Source: Eubacterium ramulus ATCC 29099
GTDB taxonomy: Bacteria; Bacillota; Clostridia; Lachnospirales; Lachnospiraceae
Length of the DNA: 64,000 bases
NCBI RefSeq assembly: GCF_000469345.1
Contig: NZ_KI271153.1
Location: forward strand, 42,642-106,641
Reading direction: 5' to 3'
In this document: positions 47,262-55,403 of the stretch, one piece after another
How the letters are laid out: each line of letters begins with the position of its first letter
Position numbering within the stretch: the stretch's first letter is position 1
Position numbers and translations under genes: made by a program
Notes under the pieces: generated by a model
Told to the model about the DNA's origin: nothing
The model's input: only the letters and a program-made list of their open reading frames with translations
Database searches by the model: none

Positions 47262-47376
47262 AAAGCCATATTTTTGGAATCCGGATGTGGGACAGATAGA
47301 GTGTCCGAATTGCGGGAGATTGAGTAAAATGATAAACAAAGATGAACAGAAGAAATCTGTAAGTAAATTACATTAA
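47221..47376 (+). CDS. Zinc-ribbon miniprotein, 51 aa
   Basis: A short frame overlapping the last 41 bases of the preceding gene in a different phase. It has two CPxC knuckles (RCPKCKK and ECPNCGR, residues 9-13 and 27-32) that can hold one zinc ion, and a Lys-rich tail. AAGGGGGTGAAGG stands right before the ATG, so translation is likely. Such ribbons bind nucleic acid or act as adaptors. Too small for automatic frame finders, but motif and ribosome site support it. Confidence 0.7.
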   Translation: MSMKTVMKRCPKCKKPYFWNPDVGQIECPNCGRLSKMINKDEQKKSVSKLH

Positions 47377-47395
47377 GAAAAAGGAGAAATTATTT

Positions 47396-47800
47396 ATGTC
47401 AAATTCAGTAGTTGTAACAACAGAAGAAGAACTTCGTGTAGCATGTGAAAAAAAGGTAGAACACATTTTGATAAAAGGTGATTTGGCAAAAACTGTAGAA
47501 AAAAATATGAAACAGAGAAAAACCAGAAAAAAATTTATGATTGGAAGTGTAGCAATTGCGGGACTTGGATTTATTGCTGCACCTTTCACTGGTGGGGCAA
47601 GTATACCTATTGCAGGATTATTGGCTGCAGCAGAAGAAGGAGGTGCAGTTGGAGGTGCAGCAGTTTCTACAATCGCAATATTGCTAGCAGGTGGATTGGG
47701 ACTTTCAATAATAACAGTTCTTGCCGGATATGAACTAGAATATAGCACTAGTGATGGTACTAGTATTAAATTAAAACCTTCAAATTCAAAAGAAAAGTAA
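47396..47800 (+). CDS. Small glycine-rich membrane protein, paralogue 1
   Basis: A 134-aa protein of unknown family. Residues 8-40 carry TEEELRVACE...ILIKGDLAKTV, a basic stretch follows (KQRKTRKK), then two Gly/Ala-rich hydrophobic segments (about 47-75 and 80-108), and a beta-like tail YELEYSTSDGTSIKLK. The layout, beta edge, hydrophobic hairpin with glycine zipper, beta edge, recurs in the next gene. It could be a membrane-inserting effector or a scaffold. AAAGGAGAAA precedes the ATG. Confidence 0.75.
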   Translation: MSNSVVVTTEEELRVACEKKVEHILIKGDLAKTVEKNMKQRKTRKKFMIGSVAIAGLGFIAAPFTGGASIPIAGLLAAAEEGGAVGGAAVSTIAILLAGGLGLSIITVLAGYELEYSTSDGTSIKLKPSNSKEK

Positions 47801-47932
47801 TTTTAATATTCAAAATAACTACTTAGGGAAGATCTATATGCATATATTGATTTCTGTTGTGTTAAAAAGTATCAATAAAATAATAAGAAACATTGAAGAA
47901 AAAGAGAATAGTGAGAAAGGAAGGATTTACTT

Positions 47933-48310
47933 ATGAGAACAGAAAAAGAATTAGGAGAAGCATTAAAAAGAGAAGAGGATACTATTACAATAGAGGGAGA
48001 TTTAGTTAAGAAAGTAATTAAAATACATGGGACTGGAAAACCAGCTTGGGGGCTGGCAATTGGAGCCATTGGTGTGGCAGTAGTTTCTGTAGTAGCAACA
48101 GTAGCAACAGCAGGTACATCGACTCCAGCAACAGGATCTGCAGCGCTTATTTCAGGAGGTGCGGCAGCAACTGTTTTAGGTGTTCCTACAGCAGTATCAG
48201 CAGTTTCAATCGCAGTCGCTGCAGGAGGTGTAGGTGCTTTGAATAAGTTGAGAGATTACAATTTGACAAAAATTAATGATAATAAAGTAATCTTAAAAAG
48301 AAAGAAATAA
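47933..48310 (+). CDS. Small glycine-rich membrane protein, paralogue 2
   Basis: A 125-aa relative of the preceding protein: TEKELGEALK...ITIEGDLVKKV at residues 3-28, two Gly/Ala/Thr/Val-rich hydrophobic segments (about 37-60 and 65-98), and the tail YNLTKINDNKVILKRKK. GAAAGGAAGG lies before the ATG. The shared GDLxKxV motif and tail suggest duplication. A terminator follows, so the four genes from 46788 form a unit. Confidence 0.75.
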   Translation: MRTEKELGEALKREEDTITIEGDLVKKVIKIHGTGKPAWGLAIGAIGVAVVSVVATVATAGTSTPATGSAALISGGAAATVLGVPTAVSAVSIAVAAGGVGALNKLRDYNLTKINDNKVILKRKK

Positions 48311-48334
48311 AACATTTGCAGCGAAGTGTATGAG

Positions 48335-48381
48335 AGAGAGGTGTATTCTATTATAAATTATAGAATAAACTTCTCTTTTTA
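48335..48381 (+). terminator. Terminator after the glycine-rich pair
   Basis: AGAGAGGT (48335-48342) / ACTTCTCT (48369-48376, one G-U) with inner ATTCTA / TAGAAT, followed by TTTTT. Confidence 0.75.
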
Positions 48382-48417
48382 TAAGAACGATAAGTGAAAA
48401 AAACTGAGTGAAAATTA

Positions 48418-49425
48418 ATGGAAAAAATATCAAAAAACTATCGAATCCTGAACATGTACCAGCGTTTATGTTCCGGAAAATGTCTGAATAAACAGGAAGA
48501 AGCCAAGCAGTTTGGCGTAGATGAACGATCTATTCAACGTGATATAGATGACATTCGCGCATTTCTTATGGAACAGACAGACAATTCCGGTGATTCCAGA
48601 CAAGTTGTATATGACAGAAGCCGAAAAGGCTACGTGTTGACCGGAGCAGAGCAAGCCTTAATGTCAAATGATGAAATTCTGGCAGTCAGTAAAATTTTGT
48701 TGGAAAGCAGAGCATTTACCAAAAAAGAAATTAAAGAAATTCTTGATAAGATGATTTTGGGCTGTGTTCCGCAGAAAAATATGAAATTAGTGTCCGAATT
48801 AATCAGAAATGAAACATTTCATTATGTGGAATTGAAGCATAAGTCCGTGGTGAAGGATAAGCTTTGGGTTTTGGGAGAAGAAATAAAGCAGTGTAATTTG
48901 ATCGAAATTACATATGGGAAAAAAGTTTCTGCCAGAGAAAACGTAAAACGGGTAATTCAACCGGTAGGTTTAATATTTTCAGAGTATTATTTTTATTTGA
49001 ATGCATTCATTGTAGAAAAAGATGATACTGGAAAGTATGTACAAAAGTACGATTATCCGGCAATTTTCAGAGTTGACCGTATCAAATCTTATCAGGAAGT
49101 GGGCGAAAAATTCAAAATTGCATATGCGGATCGGTTTGAAGAAGGTGAATTTCGAAAACGGGTGCAGTTTATGTTTCCGGGAAAATTGACAAGGATTGAG
49201 TTGAAATATACCGGACGAAATGTGGAAGCGGTTTTGGACAGGCTTCCTACTGCCGAAATATTGTCGGAAACGGAAGATTCGTATACAATAGAAGCGGAAG
49301 TTTACGGAAAGGGTATTCTCATGTGGCTCTTGAGTCAGGGAAGAAATATCGAGGTTCTAAAACCACAGAGCATGCGGGAAGAAATGAGAAAGAATCTACA
49401 GGATATGTTACAATTGTATAGGTAA
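48418..49425 (+). CDS. WYL-domain transcriptional regulator
   Basis: A 335-aa regulator with an N-terminal HTH (RILNMYQRLCSGKCLNKQEEAKQFGVDERSIQRDIDDI), a central helical segment and a WYL domain from about residue 150 (LIEITYGKKVSAR, QPVGLIFSEYYFYLNAF, IFRVDRI) with a C-terminal extension to IEVLKPQSMREEM. WYL domains sense ligands, often nucleic-acid or nucleotide signals, in stress and defence loci. It is convergent with the VWA operon and probably controls genes here. Confidence 0.92.
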   Translation: MEKISKNYRILNMYQRLCSGKCLNKQEEAKQFGVDERSIQRDIDDIRAFLMEQTDNSGDSRQVVYDRSRKGYVLTGAEQALMSNDEILAVSKILLESRAFTKKEIKEILDKMILGCVPQKNMKLVSELIRNETFHYVELKHKSVVKDKLWVLGEEIKQCNLIEITYGKKVSARENVKRVIQPVGLIFSEYYFYLNAFIVEKDDTGKYVQKYDYPAIFRVDRIKSYQEVGEKFKIAYADRFEEGEFRKRVQFMFPGKLTRIELKYTGRNVEAVLDRLPTAEILSETEDSYTIEAEVYGKGILMWLLSQGRNIEVLKPQSMREEMRKNLQDMLQLYR

Positions 49426-49430
49426 GTGTA

Positions 49431-49457
49431 TCAGGGAGTGAATTTATCACTCCCTGA
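49431..49457. terminator. Bidirectional terminator between WYL and VWA genes
   Basis: TCAGGGAGTGA (49431-49441) pairs exactly with TCACTCCCTGA (49447-49457). The stem includes the stop codon of the VWA gene. Confidence 0.8.
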
Positions 49458-51276
49458 AATAAAATACATCACCTTTAGGTGCAAATGGCAGTTTGTTTCC
49501 CTTAGGAAGTAAAAACGCATGTTTTCGCCTAATTTTCAGATGATCTTCAATCATGCCGTCTGTAATGATCAAAATCGGACCATCTGCCGGAAAATCAGAA
49601 GCTTTCTCCAGACAGTCAATACCAGGCTGCAGAACAGTACCGCCGCGTCCGGTGACTTTGACACTTCCTGCAATCGCTTCCGGTGCCAGATATCCTGCAT
49701 CAGTGGCCTTGGCATCACAAAAAATCAATCGGACAAAGGAAACATCTTTAGCTTCCGCATAACTGGCAATAGATCCAAGTGCCATGCCAAGCTGTTTGGT
49801 GGACATGGAACCGGAGGTATCAACTACAACACCGAAAGTTCTGTTTTCCAGATCCTGTTCACGGAGGGAGTAACTTGGTCTTGGAATATCAGGTGTGGCA
49901 CCTTGACGCCTGCTAGGTCTTGCATAGGTACGATGCTTTTCAAGAGGTGGAAATTGTGTATCAAACCAACGAGCCAGTTCGACATCCCATGGAATGACGG
50001 GCATGGTAAGCGCACGGATTTCTTCTACCAGACCTGCCGGCAGATAACCGCGGTTGTTGGTGACATGATAATCCAGTCCTTCGCGCAAAGCGTTTTTGAA
50101 AAAATCATCCAATGAAATCCCATTTCTGAGACTTTCAAAATGAGGACTGTTTTCTGCAAAAATGTCTCCCTTATGATAACCGCGAAATGTATCCGATTTT
50201 TTAAATTTTCGCATTTCTTTCAGAATCAGATCATAAATTCCTTCGGCAGACGTGTTATGGAGTGATTGGTCATATAGAAGACCATACGTGGGAGCAGTCC
50301 CAATTTCCATCTCATGCAGCCAATCGTTAATGACATAATCACAGGCAACATTCCATAGATAAAAATCACGTCCATTGCATCTTTTATGGTGCTGAAGTCC
50401 GGCATGAAGATATTCATGAGCGAGAACAAAGATCCATTCTTCTTTGGATAAATCGCAGGATGGATTAGCATAAATGATCCCCTGTTCCGCATCGACCGCA
50501 GCAATATGTATTTCGTATTTGTGGCAAAGTTCTACATCTTCTGCAATATGAAAAGAAGCTGCCAACCCACCAAGCAGCGGATAATGAGTTAAAAACCAGT
50601 TTGCTGCCTGTGAAATGACTGTATCTTGTTTCGGAGACTGGAGATATCCTCCGGCATCGCTGATGGCAGATTTTATGGAATGTGTGATTGCGTAAGAGAA
50701 GGTTTTGGCATAATGATTGGATTCGCCCTTTTTATAGATACAGGGATGTTCAATACCGATCATATCTTTCTGCTTTTTTGCATTTGTTCCATAAGTTTGT
50801 ATTGCGGAATCATCATGGGTTAGAAGATATTCATAGATTTTTTGCTCATCATTTAATTTTATGGGATAACCTGATGCCGGATCTGCACAGAACGGATCAC
50901 CGAGGCGGATATCGTAAAGAAATCGGGTAATGTAAATGTCACAGGCTTTATTCCAAAGTTCTGGGATGAATTCCAAATGAGGTGGAATGTGATCCTGGTC
51001 AAAATGCCCAAATGCCAGATGCAGCAGGTTGTGTGCGAGCACGTAATACCATTGCTCTGGAGAAAGAATGATATTTGTGTTGACATGGATGGTTCCGTTT
51101 TTGAAAACACAGGCAATACTTCCTTTTTCATTCAAATGGGATGCTTTTGTCAGAATGGTTCCCTCCAACTGCTGAAAAAGTGGATTGTGCATCAGCAACG
51201 CATACCCGGATTCCAGATTTCGATAACCGGTTGGAGTGTCTTCTTCACGATAATATTTTCTACTAAACCAAGGCAT
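49447..51276 (-). CDS. DUF2201-type metallopeptidase/VWA protein with duplicated peptidase domain
   Basis: A 609-aa protein. Two related peptidase-like units are visible: LAHNLLHLAFGH with ELWNKACDIYITRFL near residues 85-125, and LAHEYLHAGLQH with YLWNVACDYVINDWL near residues 290-325. Only the second has HExxH, so the first is probably inactive. The C-terminal VWA-like domain has the MIDAS motif VVDTSGSMS, GRGGT and ITDG. Such proteins pair with MoxR ATPases, as here (31 nt downstream of moxR). The peptidase target is unknown. Confidence 0.88.
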   Translation of the reverse strand: MPWFSRKYYREEDTPTGYRNLESGYALLMHNPLFQQLEGTILTKASHLNEKGSIACVFKNGTIHVNTNIILSPEQWYYVLAHNLLHLAFGHFDQDHIPPHLEFIPELWNKACDIYITRFLYDIRLGDPFCADPASGYPIKLNDEQKIYEYLLTHDDSAIQTYGTNAKKQKDMIGIEHPCIYKKGESNHYAKTFSYAITHSIKSAISDAGGYLQSPKQDTVISQAANWFLTHYPLLGGLAASFHIAEDVELCHKYEIHIAAVDAEQGIIYANPSCDLSKEEWIFVLAHEYLHAGLQHHKRCNGRDFYLWNVACDYVINDWLHEMEIGTAPTYGLLYDQSLHNTSAEGIYDLILKEMRKFKKSDTFRGYHKGDIFAENSPHFESLRNGISLDDFFKNALREGLDYHVTNNRGYLPAGLVEEIRALTMPVIPWDVELARWFDTQFPPLEKHRTYARPSRRQGATPDIPRPSYSLREQDLENRTFGVVVDTSGSMSTKQLGMALGSIASYAEAKDVSFVRLIFCDAKATDAGYLAPEAIAGSVKVTGRGGTVLQPGIDCLEKASDFPADGPILIITDGMIEDHLKIRRKHAFLLPKGNKLPFAPKGDVFYFRE

Positions 51277-51307
51277 TGTTTCACCTTCTTTCTATAAAAA
51301 TAATAAG

Positions 51308-52363
51308 TTAACGAACCAGTTTTGGAAGATCTCGGATGACTTCCATCATAAACCAATCCGGAAGGGATTCCTGATTGTCGGAAGCGACGGTCATCTGTGC
51401 GATTTCAAAATTAATAGTTGCAAGCTCCCGGAGCATTCCTTTGGCGCGATATACAAAGGACAGCATATTTCCGGAAATTTCCTGTTTGCTTTTGGGAAGT
51501 TCTGCAAGTAATTTGGCGCGGAAAGACTGTGCAAGAAAATATAACACGTCTCTGTCTTCTGGTTTGCCCGGCCATTTCGCTTTCTGTGCAATGATCTCAT
51601 CTAATAAATGCGTATTGCGCAATGTTTTTGTGTACGCAAGAAACATTCCTGCATGGGATTCGGAAAGACATGCATAGGCAAGCATTTTCAAGGTATTTAT
51701 GGATAGTTCTCTTTTTCCGGCACCATATTCTGTCAGTGCATCGCTGAGCATATGCCAGGAGCGTGGTGTGGAAAATGGTTCTTCCGTTTTCGGTGGTTCG
51801 GAAAACAGATGATCCGGTCTTTGAATAATGTAATCAATGATCCAAGGATGGAGACCTTCTGCCTGAGCCCATTTAATCCACTGTCCGGCATCTGCTTTTA
51901 ATTGTACATGAAACATTCGGTTGATCAGTGCGGAAGACATTGTTTTTACGATGGCACTGTCCTGAGCGCGGTTCCCGGCTCCGACAACAATGCTGCCTTT
52001 AGGAAGACAATATTCACCGATTCGACGTTCATGGATCAGAGAATAGAACGCTTTCTGTACTTCCTGTGTGCAAGCATTGAGTTCATCCAGAAAAAGTACA
52101 TAAGGTTCCTTTCGTGCGATCATTTTTGGTGGAAGAAACTCAGATGTTTCTCCCTTGATCTGTGGAATGCCGATAATGTCTTCCGGAGCAAGCTGGCTTC
52201 CGAGCAGTGATACGCATGGAAGACCGACTTCGCGGGCAAACTGTTCTACGAGAGCTGATTTTCCGATTCCCGGTGCGCCCCAGATAAATACAGGTCTCAC
52301 CGGGGCGATATTGAGCAATATTTCTAGTAAATCATTTTGTGTAACGGTAATTGGTAAATTCAT
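51308..52363 (-). CDS. MoxR-family AAA+ ATPase
   Basis: A 351-aa AAA+ protein. Walker A GAPGIGKSALVEQF is near residue 29, Walker B VLFLDELNA near residue 91, sensor 1 IVVGAGNRAQDSAIV and the arginine-finger region SSALINRMFHV follow. A helical C-terminal domain completes it. MoxR ATPases act as chaperones that load or remodel VWA-containing partners; the next gene encodes one. It follows rtcB by 17 nt, with GGAG before the ATG. Confidence 0.92.
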   Translation of the reverse strand: MNLPITVTQNDLLEILLNIAPVRPVFIWGAPGIGKSALVEQFAREVGLPCVSLLGSQLAPEDIIGIPQIKGETSEFLPPKMIARKEPYVLFLDELNACTQEVQKAFYSLIHERRIGEYCLPKGSIVVGAGNRAQDSAIVKTMSSALINRMFHVQLKADAGQWIKWAQAEGLHPWIIDYIIQRPDHLFSEPPKTEEPFSTPRSWHMLSDALTEYGAGKRELSINTLKMLAYACLSESHAGMFLAYTKTLRNTHLLDEIIAQKAKWPGKPEDRDVLYFLAQSFRAKLLAELPKSKQEISGNMLSFVYRAKGMLRELATINFEIAQMTVASDNQESLPDWFMMEVIRDLPKLVR

Positions 52364-52380
52364 AATATTTCTCCTCTGGT

Positions 52381-53529
52381 TTATTTTTCTCCAGCTTTGA
52401 AGTTATACACCGGACGAAGTACATTTGTTATATCTACCGTATCTTGAATGACATCCAGCATATCATCCATGGAACGGTAGGCAAATGGCGCTTCGTCCAA
52501 AGTGTCTTTGTTGATACAGCTGCTGTAAATTCCTTTCATTACTGATTTAAAGCCGGAAACGGTAAAGGATGATTTGACATCTTCCCGTTTCATGATTCGA
52601 CCGGAACCGTGTGGGGCGGAGCAGTTCCAGTCTGGATTTCCTTTTCCGGTGCCAAGAAGAATACCATCCCGCATGTTGATCGGAATGATCACTTTTTCAC
52701 CCGAAAGGGCAGAAATAGCACCTTTGCGGAGCATAGGGGCATGAAATAACTCTGTGATTTCAGGGCGATTGTCCACATAGTTATGAATACACTCATAAGA
52801 ATCCAAGACTTTCCATTTCATACCTTTGACAAGTTCATCCAGCATGATTTCACGATTCAGGGAGGCATATTTCTGTACAATCTGCAGATCATGAAGGTAA
52901 TGCTGCATCATGTCACCTTCAAGCCAGGTAAGTTCATAAGGTATTTGTAATCCCTGTTCTTTTAAAACTTTTTGTCCTTGATTTAAGTAATATTCTGTTA
53001 CTTCTTTTCCAAGACGGCGGCTTCCGGAATGAATGACAATGTAGAGGTTACCGTCATCGTCTTTATCCGCTTCGATGAAGTGATTGCCACCCCCGAGTGT
53101 TCCGAGACTTCGCATTGCTTTGTCCATCTGGATGTGGGAAGCACAGTGCAAAGCAGAAAAATCAAAGTATTCTGCAAATCGATGCGGCTTCATTCGAATG
53201 GAAAATCCGGATGGTATGTTTTCACGGATTACGGTATCTAATTTCTGATATTCAATTTTTTTATCTTTGATCTGTGCTAAGGTCATGCCGCAGCCAATAT
53301 CAATGCCTACAAGGTTTAAAATGATTTTGTCTCCAAGTGTCTGGGTTAAGCCGATGGGACCGACTTTGCCCGGGTGAACATCCGGCATGACACGGATGCG
53401 GCAGTTTTTTGAAGCTTCCTGATCGCAGATCATTTGAATCTGAGCCAGTGCATAGTCCTCAATGGCATGAGCTTCATTATTTGTGGTAAATATATTTGCA
53501 AATGTGTATGTTCCTTCGATTGTTTTCAT
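52381..53529 (-). CDS. rtcB: RtcB RNA ligase
   Basis: A 382-aa RtcB, the GTP-dependent ligase that joins RNA 2',3'-cyclic phosphate (or 3'-phosphate) ends to 5'-OH ends. Metal ligands include GIDIGCGM and the His of GGGNHFIE and VIHSGSRRLG. The guanylylated His is in APHGSGRIMKR near residue 320. An ATG at 53544 exists, but TGGAGA supports 53529. It is first in the operon rtcB-moxR-vwa. No RtcA or archease gene is in the window. RtcB repairs tRNA or rRNA cut by toxins or stress. Confidence 0.94.
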   Translation of the reverse strand: MKTIEGTYTFANIFTTNNEAHAIEDYALAQIQMICDQEASKNCRIRVMPDVHPGKVGPIGLTQTLGDKIILNLVGIDIGCGMTLAQIKDKKIEYQKLDTVIRENIPSGFSIRMKPHRFAEYFDFSALHCASHIQMDKAMRSLGTLGGGNHFIEADKDDDGNLYIVIHSGSRRLGKEVTEYYLNQGQKVLKEQGLQIPYELTWLEGDMMQHYLHDLQIVQKYASLNREIMLDELVKGMKWKVLDSYECIHNYVDNRPEITELFHAPMLRKGAISALSGEKVIIPINMRDGILLGTGKGNPDWNCSAPHGSGRIMKREDVKSSFTVSGFKSVMKGIYSSCINKDTLDEAPFAYRSMDDMLDVIQDTVDITNVLRPVYNFKAGEK

Positions 53530-53884
53530 AATATTTATCTCCATTATTTTTCTTCATTTGTTTTGGTGGCTTTATTGGCGTCATTATACTATAAATTTTA
53601 CAACATAGCAGTAAACGGCTGGTTTATGGAACCTTTTCGTTATGTACGATAACATTTAAGAGTGACATATATTGACATTGTGAGCCACAAAATGGAATAT
53701 TGAAAAATTCTTTTGTGAGAAATCACAATGACAATATATGTCTGTCTTATGCGGTACAATCAAGGAAAAATCGGAAATTGAACTTCCACGGAGAAAGGTT
53801 TCTTATTTTTCATTACTTACAGATTTCCCTTTAATTACAGAAGCGGGAGTCTCAATTCAAACAAAGACGAAGGAGCGAAAAGGA
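53530..53884. promoter_or_regulatory. Divergent control region between rtcB and the 312-aa gene
   Basis: This 355-nt gap has TATAAT on the minus strand (53588-53583) for rtcB, a direct repeat TGACA-TATAT-TGACA (53663-53677), and the dyad TGACA-ATATA-TGTCT (53729-53743) whose start lies 26 nt before TACAAT (53755-53760). From 53728 on, about 45 bases closely resemble 46727-46772 upstream of the half-WYL gene. A frame that could start at 53738 begins inside the dyad and is therefore not used. Confidence 0.6.
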
Positions 53885-54823
53885 ATGTACAGAGAATTTA
53901 TAGACGAATTTGTGTTGTCACCAAGCATGAGGGAGTATTTGAAAACCGTAGATTTAAGTGTGGAACAGATTACGCAGTTGATTTATTTTTCGCCGGTTTT
54001 GCTGCAACAGAAAAAGCAAGCATTTTACAGATTGCGGGATCTGGCAGAGAAAAATCAGGATGAAATTTTGAAAAAAGAGTGCCACAGATATATTTCAAAT
54101 ATGGAAGAAGCGTTGTCTTATTTGCGTGTAAATGGGATTATTTCAGTGGAATCGAATATTGCGGATGAGATGATGAATGAAGCAGATTCACATTTTGAAG
54201 GGGTGTTTGATACCTGTAATGAAGCAATGAACTTTGTAGATCGTCATGCCAAAAAGGAAGGAACAGATCCTTATGGACGCATCTGGTATATTTTGAAGAA
54301 ATGGATCAAAAATGATGATGGAGAATATTATGACGCGTGTTCTTATGTAGTGGCGGATGATGAGATTTATTACGCGGAGCTGGATAATACGCCGAATGGT
54401 GAAAAACGGGAGGACAGCATTGATTATTGCGATGGTATGAATTTGAATCTTCCTGTGCCGTTTCAGGCGGGAGATCTGCTTTATGTCAATGGTTTTCCAT
54501 ATGCCATAGCATTTCCTATGTTGATTTTGACGGTTGGAGACAATCGTAGCTGTTGTTCAGTGAGAGCATTGAGTAAGACCGCAGATGATACCTGGTATAT
54601 TGGATCAGTAAAACATGGGAGAGTTGGTTATTTTTCTTTCCCAACTGTGTCACCGCTTTATACGGCAACGATTTGGCGTGGAAACATGGGAATTGGAGAT
54701 GAAATTTTGAAAGAGGTGAAGGAGTATATTGGTTCTGATCCAAAGAGGGGACAACAGTTTTGTGAGGATTTTTTGGGATATGAGCTTTCGGAAAAGGAGC
54801 TTGAAAATATTGTGAAAGAGTAG
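53885..54823 (+). CDS. Hypothetical protein, 312 aa, linked to the RtcB locus
   Basis: I do not recognise the family. The N-terminal ~100 residues are helical (MYREFIDEFVLSPSMREYLK, LLQQKKQAFYRLRDLAEKN), the C-terminal ~200 are mixed alpha-beta with many aromatic residues (GRIWYILKKWIKNDDGEYYDACSYVV, VPFQAGDLLYVNGFPYAIAF). It is soluble, with no signal peptide. AAGGAGCGAAAAGG supports the ATG at 53885. Its promoter shares an operator with the half-WYL gene at 46788, which ties it to the rtcB region. Confidence 0.75.
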   Translation: MYREFIDEFVLSPSMREYLKTVDLSVEQITQLIYFSPVLLQQKKQAFYRLRDLAEKNQDEILKKECHRYISNMEEALSYLRVNGIISVESNIADEMMNEADSHFEGVFDTCNEAMNFVDRHAKKEGTDPYGRIWYILKKWIKNDDGEYYDACSYVVADDEIYYAELDNTPNGEKREDSIDYCDGMNLNLPVPFQAGDLLYVNGFPYAIAFPMLILTVGDNRSCCSVRALSKTADDTWYIGSVKHGRVGYFSFPTVSPLYTATIWRGNMGIGDEILKEVKEYIGSDPKRGQQFCEDFLGYELSEKELENIVKE

Positions 54824-55240
54824 TATATAATTGTAAATAAGTATAAGTCTATTTTTGAAATTGAGGTGGATCAGGCGACACAGATGGCAGATCTTACGAA
54901 AGGATATCCCTTTGCATTTCAGGTTCTTGGCTATCTGACATGGAATCATCATGGAGATTACAACGCTGTCAGAGGAGAATATGAGCAATATCTGAGTGAA
55001 TTTGTTTATGACAAAATCTGGTCGGAACTGTCACAGAAAGATCGTATGGTTGCACGTGGAATTGCAGATGTGGAAGGTGGAAAAATAAAGGATATTCGGG
55101 AACATTTACACATGGAAACAAATGAGTTTAATCCATATCGGAAAAGACTGATTAAAAAGGGAATTCTTTCCGGTGAAACGAGAGGTTATGTATATTTTAC
55201 ATTGCCGCTTTTTGAAGAATATGTTATGGAAAATTATTAA
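54824..55240 (+). pseudogene. C-terminal remnant of an AAA/STAND-type ATPase
   Basis: An open frame of 138 codons begins right after the preceding stop, in the same phase. It opens inside a domain: FEIEVDQATQMADLTKGYPFAFQVLGYL is the segment that usually follows the ATPase core in archaeal-type and STAND ATPases, and a winged helix follows (DRMVARGIADVEGG...YRKRLIKKGILSG...FEEYVMENY). Walker motifs are absent and only a GTG at 54866 could start it. It is best read as the 3' end of a lost gene. Confidence 0.6.
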
Positions 55241-55331
55241 TTATTTATTGACTGGCCAGAGAATATAAAAGTTAGAATTGATTAGCAGTAAAAGACAGTA
55301 AAACATTTGAAAAACAGTAAAAGAAAGTGAA

Positions 55332-55370
55332 ACGCTGTATCCACAGAATGATCCGGATACAGCGTTTTCG
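55332..55370. terminator. Hairpin terminator after the ATPase remnant
   Basis: AACGCTGTATCC (55332-55343) pairs exactly with GGATACAGCGTT (55356-55367), then TT. It faces the convergent ABC permease gene. Just before it, CAGTAAAA is repeated four times within 50 bases with small changes. Confidence 0.7.
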
Positions 55371-55403
55371 TGTTCCCTATATATCTACTGATAATGACAA
55401 CGG

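Noticed and set aside
53738..53884. Earlier start for the 312-aa protein
   Set aside because: The ATG lies in the TGACA-N5-TGTCY dyad and before the -10, so it cannot be on that transcript.
55268..55330. CAGTAAAA repeats as an origin or integration site
   Set aside because: Four imperfect short copies in an A-rich gap, no partner repeat or integrase found.
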